From Roseovarius sp. (GTDB taxonomy: Bacteria; Pseudomonadota; Alphaproteobacteria; Rhodobacterales; Rhodobacteraceae): a stretch of 64,000 nt of DNA. This document shows positions 10,663-20,939 of the stretch, piece after piece (position 1 is the stretch's first letter; each line of letters begins with the position of its first letter). A model generated the notes under the pieces. The model saw only the letters and a program-made list of their open reading frames with translations, did no database searches and was not told the origin of the DNA. A program made the position numbers and the translations under genes. The stretch is taken from assembly GCA_027493545.1 (NCBI GenBank), contig JAOSKR010000002.1, positions 806,001-870,000 of the forward strand, read 5' to 3'.

Positions 10663-11438
10663 GCCCCCTGCGGGATCGCGCCCAGCGCCCACATGAGCGC
10701 CGCCGCCGCGGCGGCACCCATCAGCGCGTCGAACCGGTCGAGCAGCCCGCCGTGACCGGGGATCAGGGTCGAGCTGTCCTTGACCCCGGCCCGGCGCTTG
10801 ACCGCGCTCTCGGCAATATCGCCCATCTGCCCGGCAAAGGCCACCGGGACCGAGACCGGCGCCAGCACCACCCCGGCCCCCGTGAGCGGGGCGAAGAGCA
10901 CCCCCATGGCCGCCGCCGCCGCCCAGCCGGCAACGGTGCCGGCCCAGGTCTTCTTGGGGCTGACGCGGGGCCAGAATTTCGGCCCGCCGAAACTGCGCCC
11001 GGCGAAATAGCCGGCCACATCCGTCACCACCACCACCGCCACCAGCCACAGCGCCCAGACGAGACCGGCCTCGTTGCGCAGCGTCACAAGCGCCAGCACG
11101 GCCAGCAATACCCATGCCTGAAAGCCGAAGCAGAGGCGGCGGTCGCGCCCCGCCCGCGTGGCCGTCACGAGCGCCGCAACCAGCACCGGCAGCAGCGCCC
11201 AGACCCCCGTCACGAGCACCCCCAGGACCAGCGCCAGGCCCGCCAGCAAGCCGTCCTGCACCGGCGCCGGCGCGGCAAAGAGGCGCGCGGCCTCCCACGC
11301 CATGACACCGCCCACGGCGCAGACAGCGAGCGCGAACACCCATCCCCCCAGCCACAGGATCAGCCCACCCGCCGCCGCCAGTACCACTCCCGAGACGACG
11401 CGCGGCACAAGATCGTCCCAGCGGGCGGCCCCGCTCAT
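10659..11438 (-). CDS. cdsA: phosphatidate cytidylyltransferase
   Basis: Makes CDP-diacylglycerol from CTP and phosphatidate, the branch point for all bacterial phospholipids. Integral membrane protein with about six to eight hydrophobic helices. The CdsA signature is visible near the C-terminus: SPKKTWAGTVAG ... GDIAESAVKRRAGVKDSSTLIPGHGGLLDRFDAL. 259 aa. The ATG at 11438 overlaps the uppS stop as ATGA, so the uppS-cdsA-dxr trio is translationally coupled. Intact. Confidence 0.96.
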   Translation of the reverse strand: MSGAARWDDLVPRVVSGVVLAAAGGLILWLGGWVFALAVCAVGGVMAWEAARLFAAPAPVQDGLLAGLALVLGVLVTGVWALLPVLVAALVTATRAGRDRRLCFGFQAWVLLAVLALVTLRNEAGLVWALWLVAVVVVTDVAGYFAGRSFGGPKFWPRVSPKKTWAGTVAGWAAAAAMGVLFAPLTGAGVVLAPVSVPVAFAGQMGDIAESAVKRRAGVKDSSTLIPGHGGLLDRFDALMGAAAAAALMWALGAIPQGA

Positions 11439-12175
11439 GCCGGGACAGCCCCATAACGGCGCTCGCGGGTGCCGTAACCCTGGATCAGGTCGGTAAAGAT
11501 TTCGCTGGTGAAGTCGGGCCAGAGCGTGTCGATGAACTCGTATTCCGCATAGGCCGACTGCCACAGCAGGAAGTTCGAGATCCGCGCCTCGCCGCTGGTG
11601 CGGATCACCAGGTCCGGGTCCGGCAGGACGCAGGTATCCAGGTATCTTGGCAGGGTTTCCTCATCCACGTTTTCGGGCTTCAGCCGGCCCGCGGCGACAT
11701 CCTGGGCCAGCCGCCTGGTGGCGCGCGCCACCTCGTCGCGACCGCCGTAGTTGACCGCCACCGTCAGGTTGGTGCCGCTGCAATGCGCGGTCACCGCCTC
11801 GGTCTCGTCCATCAGGGCGCGCAGCTTGGCATCGAGGCGCACCCGATCGCCGATGAACCGCACGCGGACGTCGTTTTTGACGAATTCCTGCATCTCCTTG
11901 ACGATGTAGCGGCGAAAGAGGTTCATCAGCCCCGCAACCTCGGTCTGGGTCCGTCGCCAGTTCTCGGTCGAGAACGCAAAGATGGTCAGGTATTTCACCC
12001 CCAGGTCGGGGCAGGCGGTGACGATCTCGCGGACCCGGCGCGCCCCGGCGTGATGGCCGAAAAGGCGCGGCCGCCCGCGCGCCTGCGCCCAGCGGCCGTT
12101 GCCGTCCATGATGATCGCGACATGGCGCGGCCCGGCCCGGGTCTGGGGTTTGCGCTTGTCGCGTCCGTCGGGCAT
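11435..12175 (-). CDS. uppS: undecaprenyl diphosphate synthase
   Basis: Cis-prenyltransferase that extends farnesyl diphosphate to the C55 carrier lipid used for peptidoglycan and O-antigen. The family signatures are complete: HVAIIMDGNGRWAQARG with the catalytic Asp, the FAFSTENWRR loop, AVNYGGRDE and the C-terminal PDPDLVIRTSGEARISNFLLWQ. 246 aa, intact. It begins 1 bp after the frr stop, the classic frr-uppS-cdsA-dxr arrangement. Confidence 0.98.
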   Translation of the reverse strand: MPDGRDKRKPQTRAGPRHVAIIMDGNGRWAQARGRPRLFGHHAGARRVREIVTACPDLGVKYLTIFAFSTENWRRTQTEVAGLMNLFRRYIVKEMQEFVKNDVRVRFIGDRVRLDAKLRALMDETEAVTAHCSGTNLTVAVNYGGRDEVARATRRLAQDVAAGRLKPENVDEETLPRYLDTCVLPDPDLVIRTSGEARISNFLLWQSAYAEYEFIDTLWPDFTSEIFTDLIQGYGTRERRYGAVPA

Positions 12176-12176
12176 C

Positions 12177-12740
12177 TCAGACCTGCATGATCTCGGCTTG
12201 CTTGTGCTCCAGCGCCTCGTCGATGGCGGCGATGTGGCGGTCGGTGATCTCCTGTACCTCGGTTTCCCAGAACTTCTGGTCGTCCTCGGACATGCCCTCA
12301 GCCTTGGCCCGCTTGATCTTGTCCATGCCGTCGCGGCGCACGTTGCGGATGGCGACGCGGGCGCTCTCGGCGTATTGCGAGGCGACCTTGGTCAGATCGC
12401 GCCGGCGTTCCTCGTTCAGTTCGGGGATCGGCAGCATGATGATGGTGCCGTTAAGCTGCGGATTGATCCCCAGCCCCGATTCGCGGATCGCCTTCTCGAC
12501 CTTGCTGACCAGCGACTTGTCCCAGACGTTGATCGTCACCATCCGCGGCTCGGGTACGTTGACGGTGCCGACCTGGTTGATCGGGGTCATCTGGCCGTAG
12601 GCGTCGACCTGGATGGGTTCGAGCATCGAGGCCGAGGCGCGACCCGTGCGCAGGGACGCGAACTCGGTCCTGAGCGCGTTCATCGCCCCGTCCATCCGGC
12701 GCTCCAGATCCCTGGTGTCGAGCTTGAATTCGTCCGTCAT
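12177..12740 (-). CDS. frr: ribosome recycling factor
   Basis: Splits post-termination ribosomes together with EF-G. 187 aa, all as expected for the family: [51 protein letters not shown] and the C-terminal three-helix bundle ending [10 protein letters not shown]. The ATG at 12740 is chosen over the longer track ORF (12818), whose extra residues fall in the pyrH-frr spacer and do not look like RRF. Co-directional with pyrH, 46 bp upstream. Confidence 0.97.
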   Translation of the reverse strand: MTDEFKLDTRDLERRMDGAMNALRTEFASLRTGRASASMLEPIQVDAYGQMTPINQVGTVNVPEPRMVTINVWDKSLVSKVEKAIRESGLGINPQLNGTIIMLPIPELNEERRRDLTKVASQYAESARVAIRNVRRDGMDKIKRAKAEGMSEDDQKFWETEVQEITDRHIAAIDEALEHKQAEIMQV

Positions 12741-12786
12741 CGTGGTGTTCCTCTCGCGGGTCGTGCCTGAGTGATCCTGTTTAGCC

Positions 12787-13517
12787 TCAGCCGTGCACGG
12801 TTGTATAGGTGCCCTCACCTGCCAGTATGCTGCGAAAGCCGCCAGGCTCGTCGAGGGAAAAGACGATGATCGGCAGGTTGTTGTCGCGCGCCAGCGCGAT
12901 CGCCGAGGCGTCCATCACCTTGAGATGCCGCGCCAGCACCTCGTCATAGGTGACATCGTCATAGCGTTTGGCGTCCGGGTGCTGCACCGGGTCCTTGTCG
13001 TAGACGCCATCGACCTTGGTGCCCTTGAAGATCGCCTCGCAGGCCATTTCGCTGGCGCGCAGCGTGGCCGCGGTGTCGGTGGTGAAATAGGGGTTGCCGG
13101 TGCCGGCGGCGAAGATGCAGACGCGCTTTTTTTCCAGATGTCGCACCGCCCGGCGGCGGATATAGGGTTCGGCCACCTCGTCCATGCGGATGGCGGTGAT
13201 CACCCGGCAATGGACGTCGAGACCCTCCAGCGCGCTCTGCATCGCCAGCGCGTTCATCACCGTGGCCAGCATTCCCATGTAGTCGGCGGTGGTGCGTTCC
13301 ATCCCCTGCGCCGATCCCTGCAATCCGCGAAAGATGTTGCCGCCGCCGATCACCATGCAAAGCTCGACGCCCATGTCATGCACCGACTTGACCTCGCGGG
13401 CGATGCGCTCGACCGTTGGCGGGTGCAGCCCGAAACCCCGGTCCCCCATCAGCGCCTCGCCGGAGATCTTCAGCAGAACGCGACGGAATGTCGGCTTGGG
13501 GATTCGGTGTCGGGCAT
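12787..13517 (-). CDS. pyrH: UMP kinase (frameshift near the start)
   Basis: Amino-acid-kinase-fold enzyme phosphorylating UMP to UDP, normally hexameric and GTP/UTP regulated. The body is intact: [53 protein letters not shown]. The track start at 13551 is a TTG with an implausible Arg-rich leader. In another frame the ATG at 13517 reads MPDTESP. Adding one C to the run near 13495-13500 joins it directly to [11 protein letters not shown], giving about 243 aa, so I take this as the true start. Confidence 0.94.
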
Positions 13518-13587
13518 GGGGTCTGGGCTCTCGCTGGCGCCGGTCTGGCAATCGCGGGCAAAATGTCGCAAAAGCCGCAGGGGTTCA

Positions 13588-14528
13588 ATGACTGAAAAGC
13601 CCACGCCGCCGGATAAGCCTCGCGATACCCGAACGATGACGTTTCCGCCCGACATTCCCGCCGGCATTCCCGCCGGGCGCCCGGTGCTCATCGCCGGGCC
13701 CACCGCCTGCGGCAAGTCGGCGCTGGCGATGCGCATCGCCGAGGCCCGGGGCGGTGTCGTGATCAATGCCGACGCCATCCAGGTCCATGCCAACTGGCGG
13801 GTGCTGACCGCGCGCCCGACCGAGGCCGACGAGGCGCGTGTGCCGCACCGTCTCTACGGTCATGTGGCGGGCGATGAGCCCTATTCCGTGGGCCGCTGGC
13901 TGCGCGAGGTGACGCCGCTTCTCTCGCGGCCCGAGCAGGCGGTGATCGTCGGCGGCACCGGGCTCTATTTCACGGCGCTGACCGAGGGGCTGGCAGATAT
14001 CCCCCGATCCCGCCCGAGACCCGCGCCCGCGCCGAGGCAATTCTTTCAGAACAAGGCCTTGCGGGGCTCATCGCCGGGCTCGACACGCGAACCCGCGCGC
14101 GCATCGACTGCGCCAACCCCGCCCGCGTGCTGCGCGCCTTCGAGGTGCAGCAGGCGACCGGGCGCGGCCTCGCGGACTGGCACGACGCCACCCCGCCGCC
14201 GGTGCTGGCGCCACAGGACTGCACGCGGCTCCTGATCGAGGCGCCGAGGGACTGGCTCGCCGCCCGCATCGCGGCGCGTTTCGATGCCATGCTGGCCGCC
14301 GGCGCCCTCGATGAGGCGCGCGCCAACCTGGCCCTGTGGTCGCCCGCCCTGCCCTCGGCCAAGGCGATCGGGGCGGCGGAGCTCATCGCCCATCTCAGGG
14401 GCGAGCTGAGCCTCGACGCCGCGCGCGACCGCGCCATCACCGCCACCCGCCGCTATGCCAAGCGTCAGCGCACATGGTTTCGCGCCCGGATGCGGGACTG
14501 GCAGCGGGTTTCCGCCTGCGACATATAG
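13588..14528 (+). CDS. miaA: tRNA dimethylallyltransferase (one frameshift)
   Basis: Adds the dimethylallyl group to N6 of A37 in tRNAs reading UNN codons, using DMAPP. P-loop [15 protein letters not shown], then [21 protein letters not shown] and [18 protein letters not shown]. After this the frame changes at the C-run near 14001-14005 (one C lost). It continues [37 protein letters not shown] to [14 protein letters not shown]. Two start ATGs are possible, 13588 or 13636; the second gives an N-terminus closer to the family. Divergent from pyrH across about 70 bp. Confidence 0.94.
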
Positions 14529-14615
14529 GTTTTCCGACATCTCCCCCTTCAAATCCGGCAACTTTCTGGGGAAAGCTGTCAGAATTCCGGCAGATCGCGA
14601 AAGGCAGGAACAGTC

Positions 14616-15455
14616 TTGAGCAAACACCCCAAGGTCATGAGCATCGCCCAGTGGACCGGCACCGGCACCTCGTGGCGGGCCGAACTGCCGCATTCGCGGC
14701 CCGAGCACGCGCTGGTGTGGATCACCCGCGGCCAGGGCCGCTGCCTGATCGAGGGGGTGCTGCGCGGGCTCGGGGTGCATACCGCGCTCTGCGTTCCCGC
14801 CGGCACGCTTTTCGCGCTGGAGATGGGCAAGCAGGGCTTCGGCACCGTCTGCGCCATCCCCGCCGGCGGGCCGCTCCTGATGCCCGACCAGCCGACGCTC
14901 CTGCGCATTCGCGACGTGCTGGCGCAGGTGGAACTCACCGGCATCCTCGAGGCGATGCAGCGCGAACAGACCGGCGCGCGCGACTTTACCGACGAGGCGA
15001 TGACCGCGCACGCCACGCTGCTGACGGTGTGGCTGCGCCGGGCGATCATCGGCCATGCCGAGGACCCGCCCGAATTCAGCGCCGCGCAGCGGCTGACGAT
15101 GGCCTATGCGGCGCTGGTCGAGCGCGATTTCACCACCGGCAAGCCGATGGCCGACTATGCCCGCACGCTCGGCGTGACGCCCACGCATCTGACCCGCGCC
15201 TGCCGCACCAGCGCGGGCATGACCGCGTCCGAACTGCTGACCCGCCGGATCGTGCATGCGGTGCGCGATCTGCTGGAAACCACCGACCACCCCGCCAACC
15301 GCATCGCCGCCATGCTGGGCTTTCGCAGCGCCGCCTATTTCTCGCGCTTCGTGTTGCAGCATACCGGGCTGACCCCCACCGCGCTGCGCAACGCAGGGGC
15401 GGCAAAGGGCGCCGGCGGGGCGGCGCCAACGCGCCGGGTGTCCGGCGGCGCTTGA
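14616..15455 (+). CDS. AraC family transcriptional regulator
   Basis: 279-aa DNA-binding protein. The first part resembles a small cupin-like sensing domain (HALVWITRGQGRCLIEGVLRGLG...HTALCVPAGTLFALEM). The last 100 residues form the two helix-turn-helices of AraC proteins: MADYARTLGVTPTHLTRACR and ANRIAAMLGFRSAAYFSRFVLQHTGLTPTALR. Start is a TTG at 14616 with an AGGAA box. It lies 87 bp after miaA and 64 bp before a solute-binding protein on the same strand. That hints it may control the transporter component; the ligand cannot be told from sequence. Confidence 0.88.
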   Translation: MSKHPKVMSIAQWTGTGTSWRAELPHSRPEHALVWITRGQGRCLIEGVLRGLGVHTALCVPAGTLFALEMGKQGFGTVCAIPAGGPLLMPDQPTLLRIRDVLAQVELTGILEAMQREQTGARDFTDEAMTAHATLLTVWLRRAIIGHAEDPPEFSAAQRLTMAYAALVERDFTTGKPMADYARTLGVTPTHLTRACRTSAGMTASELLTRRIVHAVRDLLETTDHPANRIAAMLGFRSAAYFSRFVLQHTGLTPTALRNAGAAKGAGGAAPTRRVSGGA

Positions 15456-15519
15456 TCTTGGCGGTGCGCCGGTATTCTAATCGGGGGATTGGCCGCGCCG
15501 ATTTCAATCAGGTGATCCG

Positions 15520-17211
15520 ATGCCCAGCGAGTTTTCCGCAGACCGCCCTTCCGACCGGGTTCACCCGTCGGCGCCGGGGCTTGCGCGAGAGCTGGCAAGC
15601 GGGGCGATCGGGCGGCGCGAGTTTCTCGCCCGCGTCACCGGGCTGGGGCTCGGCGCCGGGGCCGCGCGGGCGCTGGGCGGGCTCGCCCTGTCAGCGTCCA
15701 CCGCCGCCGCCGAGATCGCGTCCGGGATTGTCCCCGGCGGCACGCTGCGCATCCAGCAGACCGTCCGCCCGCTCAAGGACCCGCGCAGCTATGACTGGTC
15801 GGAGCTCGGCAACCAGACCCGCGGCTTTCTGGAATATCTGGTGGAATATCAGTCTGATGGCGCGTTTCGCGGCATGCTGCTGGAGCGCTGGGAGGCCAAC
15901 GCCGACGCCACCCGCTACCGGCTGCATCTGCGCCGGGGCGTGCGCTGGAACAACGGCGATGCCTTCACCGCGAGGGATGTGGCGCGCAACATCGCGCGCT
16001 GGTGCGACACCACGGCGCCGGGCAACTCGATGGCCAGCCGGCTTGCCGGGCTGATCGACCCGGCCACCGGGCAGGCGCGCGCCGGCGCGGTCAGGGTGGC
16101 GGACACCCACACCGTCGATCTGGCGCTGTCATCCCCCGATATCGCCATCATCGCCAATTTCTCGGACTATCCCGCCGCGCTCACCCATCAAAGCTACGCC
16201 GGCGGCGACCCCTTCGAGCACGGCATCGGCACCGGCCCCTTTCGCCCGGTCGAGCTGGTCCCGGGGGTGCGCTGCGTGCTCGAGCGCGACACCGAACACG
16301 CCTGGTGGGGCAGCGCGGTGCTGGGCGGGCCGTGGCTCGACCGGGTGGAATTCCTCGACTACGGCACCGACCCGGCCAGCTGGGCGGAGGCGGCCGAGGC
16401 CGGCGAGGTCGATCTGCTCTACGAATCGGTTGGCGTCTTCATTGAGGTGATGGATGCGCTCGGCTGGACACGCACCCGCGCCGACACCGCCGCCACCATC
16501 GTCATCCGCGGCCACCAGCAGGCCGAGGTGGACGGGCGCAGACCCTATGCCGAGACGCGCGCGCGCCGGGCGCTGGCGCTGGCGGTCGACAACGCCATCT
16601 GCCTCGAGCTGGGCTATGCCGGGCGCGGCGGCGTTGCGGCCAACCACCATGTCAGCCCGATCCATCCCGCCTATGCCGATATCGGACCGGCCGAACACGA
16701 TCCCGCCCGCGCCCTCTCCGAAATGCGCGCACTGGGGCTTGAGGATTTCGAGCACGAACTCATCACCGTCGACGACGAATGGCAGCGCAACACCGGCGAC
16801 GCGGTAGCGGCGCTGATGCGCGATGCCGGGCTGAGGTGCCGCCGCGCCATCCTGCCGGGCAGCACGTTCTGGGAAAACTGGCTCGGCTACCCGTTTTCGG
16901 CCACGCAGTGGAATCACCGCCCGCTCGACGTGCAGACGCTGGCGCTGGCCTATCGCTCGGGCGCGGCCTGGAACGAGACCGGGTTCGCCAACGCCGAGTT
17001 CGACGCGCTGCTCGATCAGGCGATGTCGATCGCCGACGCCGACACCCGGCGCGCGATCATGGCCCGCATCGAAACCCTGCTGCGCAATGAGGGGGTGATC
17101 ATCCAGCCCTACTGGCGCGCACTTTACAGCCACCACAACGGCCGGCTGGTCAACGCCCAGAAGCACCCCGCGCACGAGATCCATCTCTACAGAATCGGGT
17201 TTGCCGCCTGA
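15520..17211 (+). CDS. Tat-exported ABC transporter substrate-binding protein, family 5
   Basis: 563-aa periplasmic solute-binding protein of the oligopeptide/dipeptide/nickel class (SBP_bac_5). A twin-arginine signal is visible at residues 31-55 (GRREFLARVTGLGLGAGAARALGG, cleavage near STAAAEI). It is followed by GGTLRIQQTV, the LRRGVRWNNGDAFTARDVARNIARW block typical of family 5, and a C-terminal lobe with FANAEFDALLDQA. No permease or ATPase gene is adjacent, so it is an orphan component or pairs with a transporter elsewhere. Substrate unknown. Confidence 0.9.
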   Translation: MPSEFSADRPSDRVHPSAPGLARELASGAIGRREFLARVTGLGLGAGAARALGGLALSASTAAAEIASGIVPGGTLRIQQTVRPLKDPRSYDWSELGNQTRGFLEYLVEYQSDGAFRGMLLERWEANADATRYRLHLRRGVRWNNGDAFTARDVARNIARWCDTTAPGNSMASRLAGLIDPATGQARAGAVRVADTHTVDLALSSPDIAIIANFSDYPAALTHQSYAGGDPFEHGIGTGPFRPVELVPGVRCVLERDTEHAWWGSAVLGGPWLDRVEFLDYGTDPASWAEAAEAGEVDLLYESVGVFIEVMDALGWTRTRADTAATIVIRGHQQAEVDGRRPYAETRARRALALAVDNAICLELGYAGRGGVAANHHVSPIHPAYADIGPAEHDPARALSEMRALGLEDFEHELITVDDEWQRNTGDAVAALMRDAGLRCRRAILPGSTFWENWLGYPFSATQWNHRPLDVQTLALAYRSGAAWNETGFANAEFDALLDQAMSIADADTRRAIMARIETLLRNEGVIIQPYWRALYSHHNGRLVNAQKHPAHEIHLYRIGFAA

Positions 17212-17245
17212 TCGTGCGCGACGAAAACACGAAACCCCGCCCGCG

Positions 17246-17264
17246 CCCCGGGCTCGACCCGGGG
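17246..17264. repeat. short palindrome CCCCGGG-ctcga-CCCGGGG
   Basis: Perfect 7-bp stem with a 5-nt loop, lying between the convergent SBP and lytic transglycosylase genes. Similar palindromes with related loops occur twice at 48174-48252. It fits the dispersed GATC/GACC-loop palindromes common in alphaproteobacterial intergenic DNA, and could act as a bidirectional terminator. Confidence 0.55.
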
Positions 17265-17290
17265 TCGGGGCGCGCCCGTCGCCGGCCGTG

Positions 17291-17875
17291 TCAGCTGCCC
17301 CAGATCACCTTCACGTAATTGCGGGTTTCCTTGTAGGGCGGCACGCCGCCATAGCGCTCGACCGCCTTGGGCCCGGCATTGTAGGCCGCCAGCGCCAGCC
17401 GCCACGACCGGAAGCTGCGATATTGCTGTGCCAGATACCGCGCCCCGCCTTCGAGGTTCTCGTAAGGGTCGTGCGGGTCGACACCCAGCCGCGATGCGGT
17501 CTCGGGCATGAGCTGCGCCAGCCCGATCGCGCCCTTGTGCGACCTGGCGGTCGGGTTCCAGCCGGACTCCTGCTGCACCAGGCGCAAAAACAGGTCCTGC
17601 GGCACCCCGTGGCGCATCGCCGCCGCCCGCGCCATGCCAAGATACGCGCCCTTGTATCGACCGTCATAGGATTTGACCGATTCCCATTTCGTCGGTGTCA
17701 CGACCCGCCCGGTCTCCAGCGAGATCGACGCCTTGACCGCGCCGCGCGCGCGGGTGTCCAGAACGCTGGTCTGCGAACGGAACGCCATCTTCTTGCCCTT
17801 GCCGAAAATGTCGGCCTGCGCCACTGCCGGAACCGACAGTGCCGCGCAAAGCAGCGAGGTTGCGAGAATACGCAT
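17291..17875 (-). CDS. periplasmic lytic transglycosylase (SLT domain)
   Basis: Cleaves glycan strands of peptidoglycan. 194 aa from the ATG at 17875, which starts a clear signal peptide ([21 protein letters not shown]). The SLT domain is in the second half: [26 protein letters not shown] with the catalytic Glu in QQESGW, then [31 protein letters not shown] and [17 protein letters not shown]. The track extension to 17953 is not credible coding. Divergent from ssb over a 187-bp AT-richer gap. Confidence 0.92.
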   Translation of the reverse strand: MRILATSLLCAALSVPAVAQADIFGKGKKMAFRSQTSVLDTRARGAVKASISLETGRVVTPTKWESVKSYDGRYKGAYLGMARAAAMRHGVPQDLFLRLVQQESGWNPTARSHKGAIGLAQLMPETASRLGVDPHDPYENLEGGARYLAQQYRSFRSWRLALAAYNAGPKAVERYGGVPPYKETRNYVKVIWGS

Positions 17876-18062
17876 CTCTGTCCCTGTCCCCCAAGTATGT
17901 CGCCGGGCACTATACCCGTTTTGGCACCGATTTCCAGATCCGCGGGCGATCATTCGCGAAAACCGGCGGATTTGCGTGATTGATGGAGAATTTTGGGCTT
18001 TTCTTCACATGCCTGCGATGGTGTAAGCAGACGGCAAACACAATCAGGTGCAGGAGGGCGCG

Positions 18063-18534
18063 ATGGCGGGCTCGGTCAACAAGGTGATCCTCATCGGCAA
18101 TCTCGGACGCGATCCGGAGGTGCGCACGTTCCCCGACGGGGGCAAGCTGTGCAACCTGCGCATCGCCACCTCCGAGCAGTGGAAGGACCGCAACACCGGC
18201 GAACGGCGCGAGCGCACCGAATGGCACAATGTCGTGCTGCGCGGCGACGGGCTGGTGCGGGTGGCCGAACAGTATCTGCGCAAGGGCTCCAAGGTCTATA
18301 TCGAGGGCCAGCTGCAGACCCGCAAATGGCAGGACCAGTCCGGGCAGGACCGCTATTCGACCGATGTCGTCGTGGCGGGTATCGGCGGCACCCTCACCAT
18401 GCTCGACAGCCGTGACAGCGGCGGCGGTGGTGGTGGCGGCGGCGGTTACGGTGGCGGGCAGGACAGCGGCCGCGACGCGGACGAACCGGCCCCCGGCCCC
18501 TGGGCGCGACTACGACGACGAAATCCCGTTCTGA
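18063..18534 (+). CDS. ssb: single-stranded DNA-binding protein (one frameshift)
   Basis: OB-fold protein covering ssDNA in replication and repair. N-terminal fold [55 protein letters not shown]; then a Gly-rich linker with a run of nine glycines. An extra C at about 18497-18500 throws the reading out of frame. Removing it gives the acidic tip DYDDEIPF, the partner-binding tail shared by bacterial SSBs. About 157 aa. No GTTC-N7-GTTC SOS box was seen upstream, although ssb is SOS-controlled in some alphas. Confidence 0.95.
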
Positions 18535-18627
18535 TCCGCGCGGAGCGGGGCTTTTTCTCTGGTCATCCGGTCTCGCGGCGAGTAAGCCCGCGCCTCAGCC
18601 CGAGGAACCCCGAGGACCCCCCGAGAC

Positions 18628-20448
18628 ATGGATCTGCGCAACATCGCCATCATCGCCCATGTCGATCATGGCAAGACCACGCTCGTCAATGAGCTTCTGA
18701 AACAGTCCGGCGTCTTCCGTGCCGGCCAGGCGGTGGCCGAACGGGCCCTCGATTCGGGCGATCTGGAGCGTGAGCGCGGCATCACCATCCTCGCCAAGGC
18801 CACCTCGGTGGAGTGGAAGGGCACCCGCATCAACATCGTCGACACCCCCGGCCACGCCGATTTCGGCGGCGAGGTCGAGCGCATCCTCAGCATGGTCGAC
18901 GGCGTGGTGCTGCTGGTCGACGCCGCCGAAGGCCCGATGCCGCAGACCAAGTTCGTGACCCAAAAGGCGCTGGCGCTGGGGCTGCGCCCGATCGTGGTGC
19001 TCAACAAGGTCGACAAGCCCGACGCCGAGCCCGACCGCGCGCTCAACGAATGCTTTGATCTCTTCGTGGTGCTCGGCGCCAACGAGGACCAGCTCGATTT
19101 CCCGCATATGTACGCCTCGGGGCGCTCCGGCTGGGCCGATCACGCGCTTGACGGGCCGCGCCGCGACCTTTCCGCGCTCTTCAGGCTGATCATCGATCAC
19201 GTTCCCGCGCCGCGCCAGCTCGCCCGCATGGGCGAGGATTTCCGCATGCTGGCCACGACGCTCAGTGCCGATCCCTATCTCGGCCGCATCCTCACGGGGC
19301 GCGTCGAATCGGGAACCCTGCGCGCCGGCGCCACGGTGCAGGCATTGAGCCGCGCCGGACAAAAGATCGAGCAGTTCCGGGTCACCAAGATCCGCGCCTT
19401 CCGCGGCCTGCAATACCAGGACATCGACGAGGCCCGGGCCGGCGATATCGTCACCCTGGCGGGGATGTCGAAGGCGACCGTGTCGGACACCATCTGCGCG
19501 CTCGCCGTCGAGGAACCGCTCGCCGCCCAGCCGATCGACCCGCCGACGATCTCGGTCACCATCGGCATCAACGATTCGCCGCTGGCGGGGCGCGACGGCT
19601 CCAAGGTGCAGTCGCGGGTGATCCGCGAGCGGCTCATGCGCGAGGCCGAACTGAACGTCGCCATCCGCGTGACCGACACGCCCGGCGGCGAGGCGTTCGA
19701 GGTCGCCGGACGCGGCGAATTGCAGATGGGCGTGCTGATCGAGAACATGCGCCGCGAGGGGTTCGAACTGTCGGTTTCACGCCCCCGCGTGCTCTTGCGC
19801 GAGGATGCCGAGGGCCGCACACTCGAACCGGTCGAGGAGGTCACCATCGACGTCGACGACGAGCACGCCGGCACGGTGATCGAAAAGCTGACCGGCCCGC
19901 GCCGCGGCGACCTGACCGAGATGAAACCGGCCGGTACCGGCAAGACCCGGATCGTGGCGCATGTGCCCTCGCGCGGGCTGATCGGCTATCACGGCGAGTT
20001 CCTGACCGACACCCGCGGCACCGGGGTGCTCAACCGCGTCTTTCACGGCTGGGCGCCGCACAAGGGGCCGATTCCCGGCCGCCGCGCCGGCGTTCTGATC
20101 TCGATGGAGGCCGGCGCCGCGGTGGCCTATGCGCTGTGGAACCTCGAAGAGCGCGGCCGCCTCTTCATCGGCCCGCAGGAAACCGTCTATCAGGGCATGA
20201 TCATCGGCGAGCATTCGCGCGAGAACGATCTCGAGGTCAATCCGCTCAAGGGCAAGAAGCTGACCAACATCCGCGCCTCCGGCACGGACGAGGCGGTACG
20301 CCTCACGCCCCCGGTGCGGATGAGCCTCGAGGCGGCGATCGCCTATGTCGACGATGACGAACTGGTCGAGGTCACGCCAAAGGCGCTGCGCCTGCGCAAG
20401 CGCCATCTCGACCCGCACGAGCGCAAGCGCGCGGCCAGGGCGGGTTGA
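18628..20448 (+). CDS. typA: ribosome-associated GTPase TypA/BipA
   Basis: EF-G-like translational GTPase that binds the ribosome and aids 50S assembly and stress or low-temperature growth. 606 aa, intact, with all GTPase motifs: [44 protein letters not shown]. Domain V/C-terminal BipA signatures follow: [58 protein letters not shown]. The ATG at 18628 follows ssb by 93 bp. Confidence 0.97.
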   Translation: MDLRNIAIIAHVDHGKTTLVNELLKQSGVFRAGQAVAERALDSGDLERERGITILAKATSVEWKGTRINIVDTPGHADFGGEVERILSMVDGVVLLVDAAEGPMPQTKFVTQKALALGLRPIVVLNKVDKPDAEPDRALNECFDLFVVLGANEDQLDFPHMYASGRSGWADHALDGPRRDLSALFRLIIDHVPAPRQLARMGEDFRMLATTLSADPYLGRILTGRVESGTLRAGATVQALSRAGQKIEQFRVTKIRAFRGLQYQDIDEARAGDIVTLAGMSKATVSDTICALAVEEPLAAQPIDPPTISVTIGINDSPLAGRDGSKVQSRVIRERLMREAELNVAIRVTDTPGGEAFEVAGRGELQMGVLIENMRREGFELSVSRPRVLLREDAEGRTLEPVEEVTIDVDDEHAGTVIEKLTGPRRGDLTEMKPAGTGKTRIVAHVPSRGLIGYHGEFLTDTRGTGVLNRVFHGWAPHKGPIPGRRAGVLISMEAGAAVAYALWNLEERGRLFIGPQETVYQGMIIGEHSRENDLEVNPLKGKKLTNIRASGTDEAVRLTPPVRMSLEAAIAYVDDDELVEVTPKALRLRKRHLDPHERKRAARAG

Positions 20449-20467
20449 GGGCCGAACGCGGGCGCGC

Positions 20468-20758
20468 TCAGTTGCAGGGGATTTCCTGCATCACGTAATA
20501 TTCGCCCTTGATCAGGGTCTTGTGCTCCTCAAAGACCGCCGGGTATTCCAGCAGTTCGTAGCGCCCGTTGCGCTTGACGTATTTGCGCTCGGCGTCCTTG
20601 ATCTTGGTCTTGGTCACGTTGTATTCCGCCGGCATCAGCACGCGCTTGTAGCAGCCCAGGAGCCGCGGCTTGGCATTCTCGGCCTGCGCGGTGGCGGCGA
20701 CAAGCGCCAGACAGGCGCCGGTCATCAGGGTTCTTCCAATCATCTGCTCGACTCCCAT
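20468..20758 (-). CDS. small secreted protein, CY...PC family
   Basis: 96 aa with a signal peptide (MIGRTLMTGACLALVAATAQA-EN). The mature part begins with LLGCYKRVLMPAEYNVTKTKI and ends YYVMQEIPCN, so two Cys residues at the ends could form a disulfide. It shares this pattern with the gene at 20940-21209 and probably arose by duplication. Function unknown; the protein is likely periplasmic. Convergent with typA. Confidence 0.72.
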   Translation of the reverse strand: MGVEQMIGRTLMTGACLALVAATAQAENAKPRLLGCYKRVLMPAEYNVTKTKIKDAERKYVKRNGRYELLEYPAVFEEHKTLIKGEYYVMQEIPCN

Positions 20759-20884
20759 GGATCGTTGTCCGGCGGTCAGACTGACCGCTCAGGATGGCGA
20801 AACTTGGGACACGGAGTGTAAAGAACATGGAAACAATCGGGCCGGAGGGGCGGGCAAGGCCCCGCCGAGGCGATTGCGGCCATG

Positions 20885-20917
20885 AAAAAGGCCCGTGCCG
20901 CTCTGGGCCGGGCCTTT
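20885..20917 (-). terminator. intrinsic terminator after the 20940-21209 gene
   Basis: Read on the minus strand this is AAAGGCCCGG ... CGGGCCTTTTTC: a strong GC-rich hairpin flanked by an A-tract and followed by a T-run. It lies about 23 bp past the stop of the small secreted protein gene and is the clearest rho-independent terminator in the left half of the window. Confidence 0.8.
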
Positions 20918-20939
20918 CCCGATCTTGTGGCCGACAGTC

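Noticed and set aside
9478-11454. 658-aa ORF suggesting a dxr fusion protein
   Set aside because: Only the last 394 residues are Dxr. The upstream part is cdsA read in the wrong frame.
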